The position numbers and the translations under genes were made by a program. The notes under the pieces are model-generated. The model saw only the letters and a list, made by a program, of their open reading frames with translations, was not told the origin of the DNA and ran no database searches. This document shows, piece by piece, positions 32,483 through 41,334 of a stretch of DNA of 64,000 bases. How positions within the stretch are numbered: the first letter of the stretch is position 1; the number at the start of each line of letters is the position of its first letter. Location of the stretch: NCBI GenBank assembly GCA_964461265.1, contig CAYWTS010000008.1, positions 11,892 through 75,891 on the forward strand, in the 5' to 3' direction. This stretch comes from CAYWTS01 sp964461265 (GTDB lineage Bacteria; Bacteroidota; Ignavibacteria; Tepidaquicellales; OLB5).

Positions 32483-33919
32483 TTGCAGAAGGTATTAACA
32501 AATAATTTCAAGTTTAAAAAACAAACCACCCCGTTATATAAAGATAAATCGCTGTTTGCTTACAGCGAAGTGGCTATTAACCGCGAAATCTATACCTCGC
32601 TCAGGGCACGTGTCCTTGCCTTGTTTTTGTTCCTGTACTATTTTATCGAAAACGGTACGCTTGGCCTTTTTCCGGAAAAGTATTATTTTCTGTACAGAAA
32701 CGTCCGGATCTCAGATCTTATTCTTTATATTCTTATAGCTTACTCTTTCGCTCGTATAGGCGAATATAAAGATTTATTCAAGAGCAAGCCCTTGCTGATT
32801 GTCAAAATAATTTTGTTTTATCTCGCTTTATCTTTCGGCATAAGTGCAATCAGGTACCAGTTTAATGTCATAGAATATTTCTTTCGTCTGAAAGGTTTAT
32901 GGTCATCTTTTTTGGTTTTCCCCTTTCTGCTTTTACTGAAAAGAAACGGACTCAGTTTCTTTATTAAACTGATTTTTCCAATTGCGATAATATCAAATAT
33001 CCTGTATATATTAAGTGCTATCACAGGATTTGCATTCTTGCCGGATGTTTCAATTGTTAAACAGCGTTTACCTGGCGGCTTCGAAGTTTACCGTGTTTAC
33101 AGCGGGACCTTCTTTGGAGATGTTTTCTTCCTTGCTTTTGTTTACCATTGGATTACAAACAGGTTCCGGTTTTACCAGCTTGCCTTAGCCGTGCTTTTTA
33201 TAATACCTCATATTTTGGCATTTGGAAGGTCTGCATGGGCTTTCTTTGCTTTTGCAATAATCCTGATGATTCTTTTAAATTCACTTCGTAAAAGAGACTT
33301 TAAAGTTCTTTTCCGCCAGGCTATTATTCTTGGCTTGCTTATTCTGACCCTTATAATAGCATTCATTAAGTTTATACCCGAATCTGATTATTACATAGAT
33401 GCGATAAAAGTAAGGCTCTTTCAAGGACAGGAAGATGTTAAATATAGTGAGGGAACTTATGGAGCAAGAGTACTTTTCCAGAACGACGCACTTGTAAAAT
33501 TGTGGAAGAACTCTAACTTATTGTTCGGAATAGGTATGCATCCTATGTGGGTTTACAGACCTGAAAGCTTTGAAGAGCAGGTTTACTATAATGCTTTCTC
33601 GGATGTTGTATGGCCTTCGGTCTTGGCAGCATACGGTATAATTGGTTTTACCCTGGCTGCTATATTTCAGGTTTTGTTCCTGATTTTTTCATTTAAGCTT
33701 GTGAAAAAAAGAAGGGGTTCCGATATTATAACAATGTTTATTACGTTACTTTTCGCAAAAATGATTTTTGATAGCTTTATTAATTTCTCGTATGCGCTGT
33801 TTACTGTTAATCTATGGGGACTATTCGGCTCCATATGCTTTTACGTTCCAATAGTGATATATGCTTATGAACAGGAAAAACAGCTTAAACAGGAAAACCA
33901 TCATTTACAGAGTGCCTGA
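32483..33919 (+). CDS. O-antigen ligase/Wzy-like polytopic membrane protein (copy 1)
   Basis: A 478-residue integral membrane protein with about eleven hydrophobic segments and a large periplasmic loop, as in the O-antigen ligase/polymerase (Wzy_C) superfamily. Conserved pieces are FRLKGLWSSFLVFPF, HILAFGRSAWAFF and the loop segment GQEDVKYSEGTYGARVLF, ending in LFGIGMHPMW. Members join or polymerise lipid-linked glycans on the periplasmic side. It begins with TTG 20 nt after the upstream stop; its first residues align with the tandem paralogue 33925-35328, supporting this start. The exact substrate is unknown. Confidence 0.82.
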   Translation: MQKVLTNNFKFKKQTTPLYKDKSLFAYSEVAINREIYTSLRARVLALFLFLYYFIENGTLGLFPEKYYFLYRNVRISDLILYILIAYSFARIGEYKDLFKSKPLLIVKIILFYLALSFGISAIRYQFNVIEYFFRLKGLWSSFLVFPFLLLLKRNGLSFFIKLIFPIAIISNILYILSAITGFAFLPDVSIVKQRLPGGFEVYRVYSGTFFGDVFFLAFVYHWITNRFRFYQLALAVLFIIPHILAFGRSAWAFFAFAIILMILLNSLRKRDFKVLFRQAIILGLLILTLIIAFIKFIPESDYYIDAIKVRLFQGQEDVKYSEGTYGARVLFQNDALVKLWKNSNLLFGIGMHPMWVYRPESFEEQVYYNAFSDVVWPSVLAAYGIIGFTLAAIFQVLFLIFSFKLVKKRRGSDIITMFITLLFAKMIFDSFINFSYALFTVNLWGLFGSICFYVPIVIYAYEQEKQLKQENHHLQSA

Positions 33920-33924
33920 AAACA

Positions 33925-35328
33925 TTGAAAGTAATTACAAATACATTTAAGCAGCGGAATAAGACAAACAATAGGGTTCTCGCCCCTTCACACGGAAGTC
34001 TCTTCCCGCCTCAGATGGGTGCAACCTTTCTTCCTCAAAAAACAAAGCTGCTTGCCTGGGCTATCTTTCTTGTTTTTTTTATCGAGAACGGCACTCTTGG
34101 ACTGCTCCCAAGACAACTTTACTTTATTTACAGGAATGTTAGAGTTTCCGATTTCCTAATTTACGGACTGACTATTTATTCGCTTTACAACGTTAAGGAG
34201 TTTTCCGAATATTATAAATCTCCTCTTCTTATTATAATCAAGGTTTTATTTGTATACCTGCTGTTTCAGTTCATTATCAGTACTATTTTGTATAACATGA
34301 ATGCTGTGGAGTATTTCTTCCGTTTAAAGGGTGTTTGGTCTTCTTTCCTTGTATTTCCCTACATGCTTCTTTTGAAACGAGGCGGGTTCCCCTATCTCAT
34401 AAAACTAATTCTTCCGGTGGCAATTGTTTCAAACATTCTTTACATATTAAGTTCGCTAACCGGAATAGCCTTTTTACCTGAAATAGGCATTGAAAAGCAG
34501 TCTTTGCCCGGCGGATTAGAGGTTTTCAGGGTTTACGGCGGAACTTTTTTCGGGGAGATTTTTTTTCTTGGTTTTATTTATACCTGGATGACAAAAAGGT
34601 TTAGACTCTACCAGCTAGGGCTTGTAATCCTGTTTGTGCTGCCACACATTCTTGCTTTCGGGCGTTCTGCATGGGTACAGCTAATATTTGCAATAATACT
34701 GATGTTCCTGTGGTATAACCTTAAAAAGCGTGAGTTCAAGCTATTTGTGAGGCAGGCAGTTCTTATTGTGTTGTTGCTTATGGCAGTAATATATGCTTTC
34801 ACCACATATATTCCTCAATCGAAATACCTTACCGAAGCTATCGGTGCCCGCATTTTACAGGGTCAGGAAGACGTAAAATACGAAAAGGGCACGTACGGAA
34901 CACGGATGGCAAATATTAACATGCTAATAGACCTGTGGCTCAATAGTAATATATTATTTGGCATTGGAATGCATCCTATGTGGGTTATAAAACCTGAGAC
35001 AGAGCTGGAAGTGTTTTACGCATGGGGTTTTTCGGACGTAAGATGGGCTTCTGTATTAACCGCATATGGGCTTGTTGGATTTTTGATTGCAGTCATTTTC
35101 CAGGTTCAGTTTTTCATTATCATATTTAAACTGCTGCGTAAAGTTAAAACGCCCGACATATATGTCTTCTTTCTCCTGCTAACAATATCGCAGCTGATGT
35201 TTGATACTCTGATTAATTACTCGTTTTTTATGGTAACTGTCAGTTTATGGGGTTTATCGATGCGTACAAGTTTTTATGTTGCAAACGTTGTGCACGAATA
35301 CGTACGATATAAACATGATAAGCTTTAA
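33925..35328 (+). CDS. O-antigen ligase/Wzy-like polytopic membrane protein (copy 2)
   Basis: A 467-residue paralogue of the preceding gene, only 5 nt downstream. The same landmarks are present in the same order: ENGTLGLLP, FFRLKGVWSSFLVFPY, LPGGLEVFRVYGGTFFGE, HILAFGRSAW, GQEDVKYEKGTYGTRM and LFGIGMHPMWV. The two copies are clearly homologous over their full length, so they arose by tandem duplication and have since diverged. The start is TTG. The pair may act on two different glycans, or one may polymerise and the other ligate; this is inference. Confidence 0.82.
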   Translation: MKVITNTFKQRNKTNNRVLAPSHGSLFPPQMGATFLPQKTKLLAWAIFLVFFIENGTLGLLPRQLYFIYRNVRVSDFLIYGLTIYSLYNVKEFSEYYKSPLLIIIKVLFVYLLFQFIISTILYNMNAVEYFFRLKGVWSSFLVFPYMLLLKRGGFPYLIKLILPVAIVSNILYILSSLTGIAFLPEIGIEKQSLPGGLEVFRVYGGTFFGEIFFLGFIYTWMTKRFRLYQLGLVILFVLPHILAFGRSAWVQLIFAIILMFLWYNLKKREFKLFVRQAVLIVLLLMAVIYAFTTYIPQSKYLTEAIGARILQGQEDVKYEKGTYGTRMANINMLIDLWLNSNILFGIGMHPMWVIKPETELEVFYAWGFSDVRWASVLTAYGLVGFLIAVIFQVQFFIIIFKLLRKVKTPDIYVFFLLLTISQLMFDTLINYSFFMVTVSLWGLSMRTSFYVANVVHEYVRYKHDKL

Positions 35329-35407
35329 TACATCGCTTTTTCAAATTTCAATCTCTGACCCTTAATATAATTACAATAATCTTAAAATTTATTCTTATAT
35401 TTAAATA

Positions 35408-36625
35408 ATGGAACCTCAATTAAATTATCCTTCTGCTTACGAAGAACAGCCCTCGGTAGGCAAAAAAGTCTACGGACGTTCAAAGCTGTTTGGATGCGGG
35501 TGTTTTACTATAATAGCAGCTATTCTGGTGTTGATACTTCTGATAGCCGTCGGTTACTTCTATCTCTACCCTTCTCTTACCCCAAACAAGCTTAGAGGTG
35601 ATTTTCTTAACGTAACTCTTGTACCTTCAAAAAACGGTGCGGCAAACTTGTGGATATTGACTGATGGTTCATTCAATTTTATACAAACCACAAAATCGCC
35701 CGGGCACTACTCAACCGGAAGAAAATGCTACTTCTGCAAAACTTGGACATATATTTACGAGCCCGTTACGCAAAAGATAATTAAAAAGTTCAAAACCGAC
35801 TTCGAAGATATAATTATCAAGCCTGATATTTTCTATTCCGCAGGCAAGGTCTGGATAATTATCCGCCCGTATAACGAAAATCCGCTCACCCTAAACGTAT
35901 ATGACCCGGAAACGGGGGAGCTTGTACTTGACTTAAAAGGTTTCATGAACAATCACAGCGAATTCTCCTCCGGTATTACTGAGGCAACTGTTTTTTATGA
36001 ACCCGAGCCCCACCTGCGGATTAAGACCCGCGACGGACAAAACGACCTAGTATATTCCATAACAGAAGAAAGTGTATATAAAAACTATTCGGAATATATT
36101 AAGGCGTTTGAGGAAGAAAATAAACATGTGATAACAGTTTTTGTTCTTGGAAAAGAATCTTCATCAAGCTCAAGAATGAAGCTTTTCCTTGTTACGGGAG
36201 CAAAATCAAAAATTAGCAAAGGCTCCAGCGTAGAACACTATCTTGACAATCCCTCAACGCTGAAGTTTTTTACTGGCGCCACAGCCGAAAAAATTGCCCC
36301 GGATAAAACTTTTATTGAAGGTATGATAATCTATCAGGATGAGAATGTCTGTGTGGTAATTCACCAATCGGTTGCCGATAAAGACTCAGACCGCCTTCTG
36401 AGTTGTGTTGAAAAGAGCGGGCGTGTAAGGTGGGTTGTGCCTCAATCGGAGCTCTTCGAAAAAACACGCGTAGATAAAGATGACGCTTTCAGCACTCTGT
36501 TTTTCATGAAAGATAAGTTCGGCGGTATGGCTGCAGGAAACCTGTTTGTTTTTAAACAGGAAGAGACGGGCGTAATGGGGTTCGACTTTCAGACAGGTAA
36601 AAAGCTATGGGAACTTGAATTTTAA
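35408..36625 (+). CDS. Membrane-anchored protein with beta-propeller-like exterior, unknown function
   Basis: A 405-residue protein with a cytoplasmic N-terminus, one transmembrane segment (about 32-55, after GCGCFTIIAA) and a large exterior domain. The exterior domain has repeating strands such as LWILTDGSFNFI, GKVWIIIRPYN and the end pattern GAAAGNLFVFKQ...GFDFQTGKKLWELEF-like, reminiscent of PQQ-type beta-propeller blades. A CYFCKTW pair of cysteines at about 110-113 could form a disulfide. No family was recognised with confidence. It is monocistronic by spacing (79 nt before, 37 nt after). Confidence 0.6.
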   Translation: MEPQLNYPSAYEEQPSVGKKVYGRSKLFGCGCFTIIAAILVLILLIAVGYFYLYPSLTPNKLRGDFLNVTLVPSKNGAANLWILTDGSFNFIQTTKSPGHYSTGRKCYFCKTWTYIYEPVTQKIIKKFKTDFEDIIIKPDIFYSAGKVWIIIRPYNENPLTLNVYDPETGELVLDLKGFMNNHSEFSSGITEATVFYEPEPHLRIKTRDGQNDLVYSITEESVYKNYSEYIKAFEEENKHVITVFVLGKESSSSSRMKLFLVTGAKSKISKGSSVEHYLDNPSTLKFFTGATAEKIAPDKTFIEGMIIYQDENVCVVIHQSVADKDSDRLLSCVEKSGRVRWVVPQSELFEKTRVDKDDAFSTLFFMKDKFGGMAAGNLFVFKQEETGVMGFDFQTGKKLWELEF

Positions 36626-36662
36626 TAATAATTGTTAATACCAATTAAAACCAATACTAACT

Positions 36663-37145
36663 ATGAGGAAGACAATAAAAATAATATTAATTGCCATAAT
36701 TGTTGCTCTTGTCATTATACAATTTTTCAGGCCTGAACGCTTTACCACGCCGGATATAACCGATAACCACATCACTAAGAAGCTTAGCGTGCCTGAAAAC
36801 GTGCAATCAATCCTGAAACGTTCCTGTTATGATTGCCATTCGAACCACACGGTCTGGCCCTGGTACACAAACGTTGCTCCAATAAGCTGGCTTGTTGCCG
36901 ATGACGTTAAGAAGGGGCGTTCAAAAATGAACTTCAGCGAATGGGGCAAGCTCTCTGCTTCGAAACAGGAAAAGAAACTTACCGAAATCTGCGATTTGGT
37001 TTCCGAAGATGAAATGCCTCTTAAAAATTATCTGCTGATACACAGTGATGCAAAGCTAAGCCCGCAGGATAAAGAGGTGCTTTGCAGATGGGTTAAAAGC
37101 CTTGGTGCAAGCGGAGAAGATGATGGGTATCCAGGTGAAAAATAA
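36663..37145 (+). CDS. Haem-binding domain protein (Haem_bd family)
   Basis: A 160-residue protein with an N-terminal membrane anchor or signal (about 5-22) and a single CxxCH haem-attachment motif, C55-Y-D-C58-H59, followed by SNHTVWPWYTNVAPISWLVADDVKKGR, the signature of the Haem_bd (DUF) family of c-type-haem proteins in Bacteroidota. It probably sits in the periplasm as an electron carrier or sensor. The partner is unknown. It lies 37 nt after the preceding gene and 53 nt before the secreted DUF1579-like gene, with which it may be co-expressed. Confidence 0.85.
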   Translation: MRKTIKIILIAIIVALVIIQFFRPERFTTPDITDNHITKKLSVPENVQSILKRSCYDCHSNHTVWPWYTNVAPISWLVADDVKKGRSKMNFSEWGKLSASKQEKKLTEICDLVSEDEMPLKNYLLIHSDAKLSPQDKEVLCRWVKSLGASGEDDGYPGEK

Positions 37146-37198
37146 ACCCATAAACCTTAAATAAACAATAACATAAAACTATTAAAGGACAAACATAT

Positions 37199-37714
37199 AT
37201 GAAACACTTATTAATCTTTTTTGCTTTATTTTTCATTTCCCTAAACCTGTTCCCTCAGGATATAAAACCCCCTAACGCTGTTGATAACAAGGTTTATGAA
37301 GCTATGACCGGCAGCTGGGAGGGTGAAAGCAACATGATGGGCATGATGAAATCAAAGGAAGAACTTAAAATTTACTGGGCGTTGGGCCACCAGTTCATTT
37401 TCGTGGAATTGAGTGCTGCGGGAATAGATAATCCCAAAATGACTTACTCGGGACTTGGTGTGTTCGGTGTTGATGAAAAAGGTAATGCAAAGGTATGGTG
37501 GTTCGATAACTGGGGCGCCTCTGCAATCTCAACTGGTGACGGAACCTTCGAGGGCGATAATAAGCTTATCATTAAAAACGGCAATGCTATGTTCAGCGAA
37601 ACAAGAACATTCGAAGTAAAGGGAAATGAAATGATAATGTCAGCCAAAGGAAAAATGACTATGAACGGACAGGAAATGCCGTACGACGAAACAACTACCT
37701 ATAAGAGAAAATAA
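37199..37714 (+). CDS. Secreted DUF1579-like protein
   Basis: A 171-residue protein with a cleavable signal peptide (hydrophobic 4-16, cleavage near FPQ) and a beta-barrel-like mature part. The landmarks MTGSWEGESNMMG, LGHQFIFVELSAAG and GVFGVDEKGNAKVWWFDNWG are typical of the DUF1579/lipocalin-like group. A clear AAAGGAC ribosome-binding site precedes the ATG. The function is not known; family members are annotated only by domain. It follows the haem-binding protein and precedes a hairpin repeat. Confidence 0.7.
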   Translation: MKHLLIFFALFFISLNLFPQDIKPPNAVDNKVYEAMTGSWEGESNMMGMMKSKEELKIYWALGHQFIFVELSAAGIDNPKMTYSGLGVFGVDEKGNAKVWWFDNWGASAISTGDGTFEGDNKLIIKNGNAMFSETRTFEVKGNEMIMSAKGKMTMNGQEMPYDETTTYKRK

Positions 37715-37830
37715 ATCTTCTCGCTCGTGCTGTTCCGGGTAATTGTGGCGGTACGGGGAATATAAATATTCAGATAGCGTTGGCTCGCAGAGCAGGAAAA
37801 AAGATTGCCGTAACGCTTGTTCTCTACACA

Positions 37831-37858
37831 AGTCTACGACTCTGAGGAGTCGTAGACT
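37831..37858. repeat. Perfect 12-bp stem hairpin
   Basis: AGTCTACGACTC, loop TGAG, GAGTCGTAGACT form a perfect stem between the DUF1579-like gene and comF. No T-run follows on the plus strand, so it is not a classical terminator. It looks like a REP-type intergenic palindrome. Confidence 0.7.
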
Positions 37859-37932
37859 GAATTTGTTATTTTGGTTTGTTTTAACATTGGTATTTTGAAA
37901 TTTGACATAAATGTATTGCTTTGCTAACAACA

Positions 37933-38622
37933 ATGCATGTTAAAATTACAAACATCTATAATGAGGTTGTAAACTTTATTTTTCCTCCTGCCTGTATTGC
38001 CTGTAATAACCTGCTGAATGAAAACGAAAAAACTGTTTGCGCCAATTGTTTGTCATCTCTTGAAGGCGTGCCTGAACATGAACTTAAATTATCCTCTGCT
38101 CCGAAAATAGATATAAACAAAATAGTAAGTCTGTACCGTTTTATAGAGGGGGAAACTTTGCAGAAGCTAGTTCACGCATTAAAGTATGAAAAGTTTAAGT
38201 CGGTTGGTGTGTTGTTTGGTAAGCTTCTTGGTGATAAAATTAAACAAAATAAGTCTATACAATATCAATATGTTATACCTGTCCCCCTGCACATATCCAA
38301 AAAGCGTGACCGGGGATATAATCAGAGCTATTATATTGCTAAAGGCGTTGCTGAGTCGCTTGGAGCTGACGTGCTTGAAAAATGCCTGATACGAACCCGC
38401 TTCACGCAAACACAAACGAAACTCGATATACATGAACGGCGTGAAAACGTTAAACAAGCATTTAGGCTGAACAAAAAATACACTGATAAAATTACAGGTA
38501 AAAATATTGTTCTTGTCGATGATGTTATTACAACCGGTGCAACTATTGTAGAATGTATGAAAGTATTAAAATCTGCAGGATGTGGCGATGTACTGTTGTG
38601 CTCTGTTGGGCGGGCAGTGTGA
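37933..38622 (+). CDS. comF: ComF-family phosphoribosyltransferase-like protein
   Basis: A ComF/GntX-like protein of 229 residues from ATG 37933 (an in-frame TTG at 37921 is less likely). It has the N-terminal FPPACIACNN zinc-knuckle type pair with a second pair CANC, then a phosphoribosyltransferase domain with the PRPP loop IVLVDDVITTGATI (about 193-206 of the longer frame). ComF proteins are linked to DNA uptake and purine-type phosphoribosyl chemistry; the reaction is not firmly established. The promoter was not resolved; a TTGACA at about 37902 lies at an unusual distance. Confidence 0.88.
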   Translation: MHVKITNIYNEVVNFIFPPACIACNNLLNENEKTVCANCLSSLEGVPEHELKLSSAPKIDINKIVSLYRFIEGETLQKLVHALKYEKFKSVGVLFGKLLGDKIKQNKSIQYQYVIPVPLHISKKRDRGYNQSYYIAKGVAESLGADVLEKCLIRTRFTQTQTKLDIHERRENVKQAFRLNKKYTDKITGKNIVLVDDVITTGATIVECMKVLKSAGCGDVLLCSVGRAV

Positions 38623-38659
38623 AAAACAATTTTCTATAGGGAAAAAGCATACCTTTTCC

Positions 38660-40069
38660 CTACTGTGTTTTCTTTACTTCTACCCCTTCTTTCTTATCCA
38701 CAATCTCATACCCCATCACTTTAACTTTGTTTCGCAATTCATCGGCAAGCTTCCAGTCTTTGTTTTTCTTTGCCTCTGCACGCTGTTTTACTAACTCCAT
38801 TACTTCAAACGGAATTTCCTGTTTGGCTTCCTCTGCATCCTTTAATCTTAAACCAAACACGTTATCAAAATCATAAGCTAATGCAATCTTTTCCGTATCT
38901 GTCAGTAAATCATCCCTTAATGCTTCCCATAATATTCCAAGCCCGCCGGGAACATTAAGGTCATCGTTTATCGTTTCGCTGAATCTATTTTTATATCCTT
39001 GAAATGTTTCCTTTTCTGACTTCTGACCTCTAACTTCTGACTTCTTCAGTTCAATAATCTTCTTTCTCAATCTCTGGTACCCGTTTCTTGCAGCATCTAG
39101 GTTTTCGAACGAAAACTGCAGGTGTTTGCGGTAATACGTTCCAAGGCACAGGTAACGGAAATCGAGCGGGTCATAACCCTTATCAATTAACGTCTGAATG
39201 CGTAAAAATTCACCTTTCGATTTCGACATCTTGCCCGTCTCGTCAATTAAAAACTCGCCGTGAAGCCAGTAATTAACAAATTTCTCGCCCGTACATGCTT
39301 CCGACTGTGTAATTTCATTTGTGTGGTGGATTGAAATGTGGTCAACTCCCCCGCAGTGTATATCGAAATGGCTGCCGAGATACTTCATCGACATCGCTGA
39401 GCACTCAATATGCCAGCCCGGGAACCCCCTGCCCCAGGGTGAGTCCCATTCCATCTGCCGCTGCTTATCCTTAGGGGAAAATTTCCATAATGCAAAATCG
39501 GTTTTGTTTCTCTTTTCTTCGTGCAGTTCGATCCGTTTGCCGGCTTGAATACCCTCGACTTTTAAATTTGCCAGCTCGCCGTAATTGGGAACTTTTGACG
39601 TATCAAAATAAACCCCGTCATTTTCTATTATGTAAGTAAAACCTTTCGCCTCAAGACATTTCACAAGTTCAATTTGTTCTTTAATATGTTCTGTCGCCTT
39701 GCACCACACATCGGGCTCAAGTATGTTCAGGCGTTTGAGGTCAAGCATAAACTCCTCGGTATAGAACTTTGCAATATCCCATACGGTCTTGCCTTCCCGT
39801 TTTGCACCTTCTTCCATTTTATCTTCGCCTTCATCGGCATTGCTTGTTAAGTGGCCAACGTCTGTAATGTTATCTACGTGCTTAACCTTATAGCCATTGT
39901 AAAGAAACATCCGCTTAAGCAGGTCCTCAAATATATACGTCCGCATATTGCCTATGTGCTGGTAATTATAGACTGTAGGCCCGCAGCCGTAAATGCTAAC
40001 CTCATTATCTTTTATGGGTTTAAACTCCTGTTTACTGTATCCTAATGTATTGTATAAATATATCTTCAT
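38660..40069 (-). CDS. cysS: Cysteinyl-tRNA synthetase
   Basis: CysRS charges tRNA-Cys with cysteine; 469 residues, normal length. Class I motifs are intact: the zinc-binding C29, HIGN (38-41, the HIGH motif) and KMSKSKG (about 275-281). Other zinc ligands are in HIECSAMS and HHTNE. In the linker between the catalytic and anticodon parts (about 345-358) the frame reads through KKSEVRGQKSEKE, encoded by a near-repetitive AAGTCAGAAGT-type DNA (39011-39050). This short insert looks like an intragenic copy of a simple-sequence repeat rather than family sequence. The gene starts at ATG and is followed on the other strand by comF. Confidence 0.96.
   Translation of the reverse strand: MKIYLYNTLGYSKQEFKPIKDNEVSIYGCGPTVYNYQHIGNMRTYIFEDLLKRMFLYNGYKVKHVDNITDVGHLTSNADEGEDKMEEGAKREGKTVWDIAKFYTEEFMLDLKRLNILEPDVWCKATEHIKEQIELVKCLEAKGFTYIIENDGVYFDTSKVPNYGELANLKVEGIQAGKRIELHEEKRNKTDFALWKFSPKDKQRQMEWDSPWGRGFPGWHIECSAMSMKYLGSHFDIHCGGVDHISIHHTNEITQSEACTGEKFVNYWLHGEFLIDETGKMSKSKGEFLRIQTLIDKGYDPLDFRYLCLGTYYRKHLQFSFENLDAARNGYQRLRKKIIELKKSEVRGQKSEKETFQGYKNRFSETINDDLNVPGGLGILWEALRDDLLTDTEKIALAYDFDNVFGLRLKDAEEAKQEIPFEVMELVKQRAEAKKNKDWKLADELRNKVKVMGYEIVDKKEGVEVKKTQ
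39011..39050 (-). repeat. In-frame simple repeat inside cysS
   Basis: On the minus strand GAAGTCAGAAGTTAGAGGTC followed by AGAAGTCAGAA: three imperfect units related to GAAGTCAGAAGT. The stretch keeps the frame and encodes SEVRGQKSE. Such repeats usually lie between genes in FCB genomes; here one is inside a core gene. Confidence 0.55.
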
Positions 40070-40137
40070 AATGCGAAAATAATTTTTTCTGCACTGAGGT
40101 GAAAGTGAAATATGGGGTGTTCTTTCCTTTTAAGGAA

Positions 40138-41328
40138 TTATAAGAATACCAATGAGCATAATACCGCTGCTATCACTACCCACTGAATTTTTATTTTAAA
40201 CATTAATGCAACATAAGCTGCTAAGGCAAGCAAAATGCTAAATACGTTCCAATGCATTTGGGAAGAAAATTGTATCGTAATATATATAAGCAACCCGACA
40301 AAAGATATAAAAATGCCTCTCACGGCTCGGTTGAAATAAACATTCCTGTTAAGTTTCTCAAAATACCCTGTGAACAATATCACCATTAAGAAAGAGGGTA
40401 AAAAAATACTTGTCGTTGCAACAACTGCTCCAATTACACCGTGTGTTAAATACCCCACAAAGGTTGAGGTTATAACAATCGGGCCCGGTGTAATTTGTCC
40501 TAACGCTATTCCGTTCATAAATGTTGTGTTATCCAGTAAACCGCGGGCTTCAACAATTTCGTGATATAACAGAGGAAGCGAGTTAAAACCTCCTCCAAAA
40601 GCAAATAAATCAACTTTTAGCATTATAACAGCAATATTGAATAAACCCGTGTTAGAAAAATAAAGGTATAATAATCCTGCAGCGGTTAATAAAATTATCA
40701 CCAGAAAATATCTTGCCGACAGTTTGCTTTCTGCTTGAACAACGTCCCCACTCATTATTTTTGTTCGTAAAATTAACATTCCCGCAAGCGATGCAATTAC
40801 TATGACAATAAAAGGGTTTATGCCCAATAAATACAACCCTACAATTGCAACAGCAAACAAAACGTCTTTATAGTTGTTTAAAGAAGTTCGGGCAAACGTA
40901 AACGCTGAATGGGCAATTATTGCAATTATAGCGGCGCGTAAGCCTGAGAAAATTGATATCACCTGCGGCAGGCTGGAGGTTTTTGAATAAATAATTGAAA
41001 GAATAAGCATAAAAATAAAAGCCGGCAGCCCAAAGGCGGTAAAACTTGCCAGAGCGCCCGGTACTCCCCGCAACTTGAACCCTGAAAATGCTGCTGTCTG
41101 CATGGCTGTTGCCCCCGGTATAGTTTGACAAAGGGCTATGCCTGCATTAAAAGTCTTACTGTCAATCCAGTTTCTTTTAACAACAACCATTTCCCTGATA
41201 TTTGCAACCATAGCGGGACCCCCAAATGCTACCATACCCAGTTTTAGGAATGAAATAAAAATCCCTTTCAGGTGAATTCTTTTATTTTCTATATGTTCGG
41301 TTACCAAATTCCTCTTTGTTTCTTTCAC
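40138..41328 (-). CDS. chrA: Chromate transporter, ChrA family
   Basis: A 396-residue CHR-family transporter with two homologous halves. The first has the FGGPAMVANIREMVV motif (about 34-48) and CQTIPGATAMQTAAFSG, the second the FAFGGGFNSLPLLYHEIV motif (about 244-261) and GQITPGPIVITSTFVGYL. Characterised members export chromate with sulfate/chromate antiport; many members have unknown substrates. About ten transmembrane segments. The start is GTG (MKETKRNL). It lies 6 nt downstream of recN on the minus strand, so it may share its transcript. Confidence 0.9.
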   Translation of the reverse strand: MKETKRNLVTEHIENKRIHLKGIFISFLKLGMVAFGGPAMVANIREMVVVKRNWIDSKTFNAGIALCQTIPGATAMQTAAFSGFKLRGVPGALASFTAFGLPAFIFMLILSIIYSKTSSLPQVISIFSGLRAAIIAIIAHSAFTFARTSLNNYKDVLFAVAIVGLYLLGINPFIVIVIASLAGMLILRTKIMSGDVVQAESKLSARYFLVIILLTAAGLLYLYFSNTGLFNIAVIMLKVDLFAFGGGFNSLPLLYHEIVEARGLLDNTTFMNGIALGQITPGPIVITSTFVGYLTHGVIGAVVATTSIFLPSFLMVILFTGYFEKLNRNVYFNRAVRGIFISFVGLLIYITIQFSSQMHWNVFSILLALAAYVALMFKIKIQWVVIAAVLCSLVFL

Positions 41329-41334
41329 CGTTAC

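Noticed and set aside
37831..37858. The 12-bp hairpin as an intrinsic terminator or CRISPR repeat unit
   Set aside because: No T-run follows and no regularly spaced copies exist; listed as an isolated palindrome only.
38694..38702. A perfect TTATCCACA DnaA box
   Set aside because: It is a single copy inside the cysS coding sequence with no cluster around it; best seen as chance.
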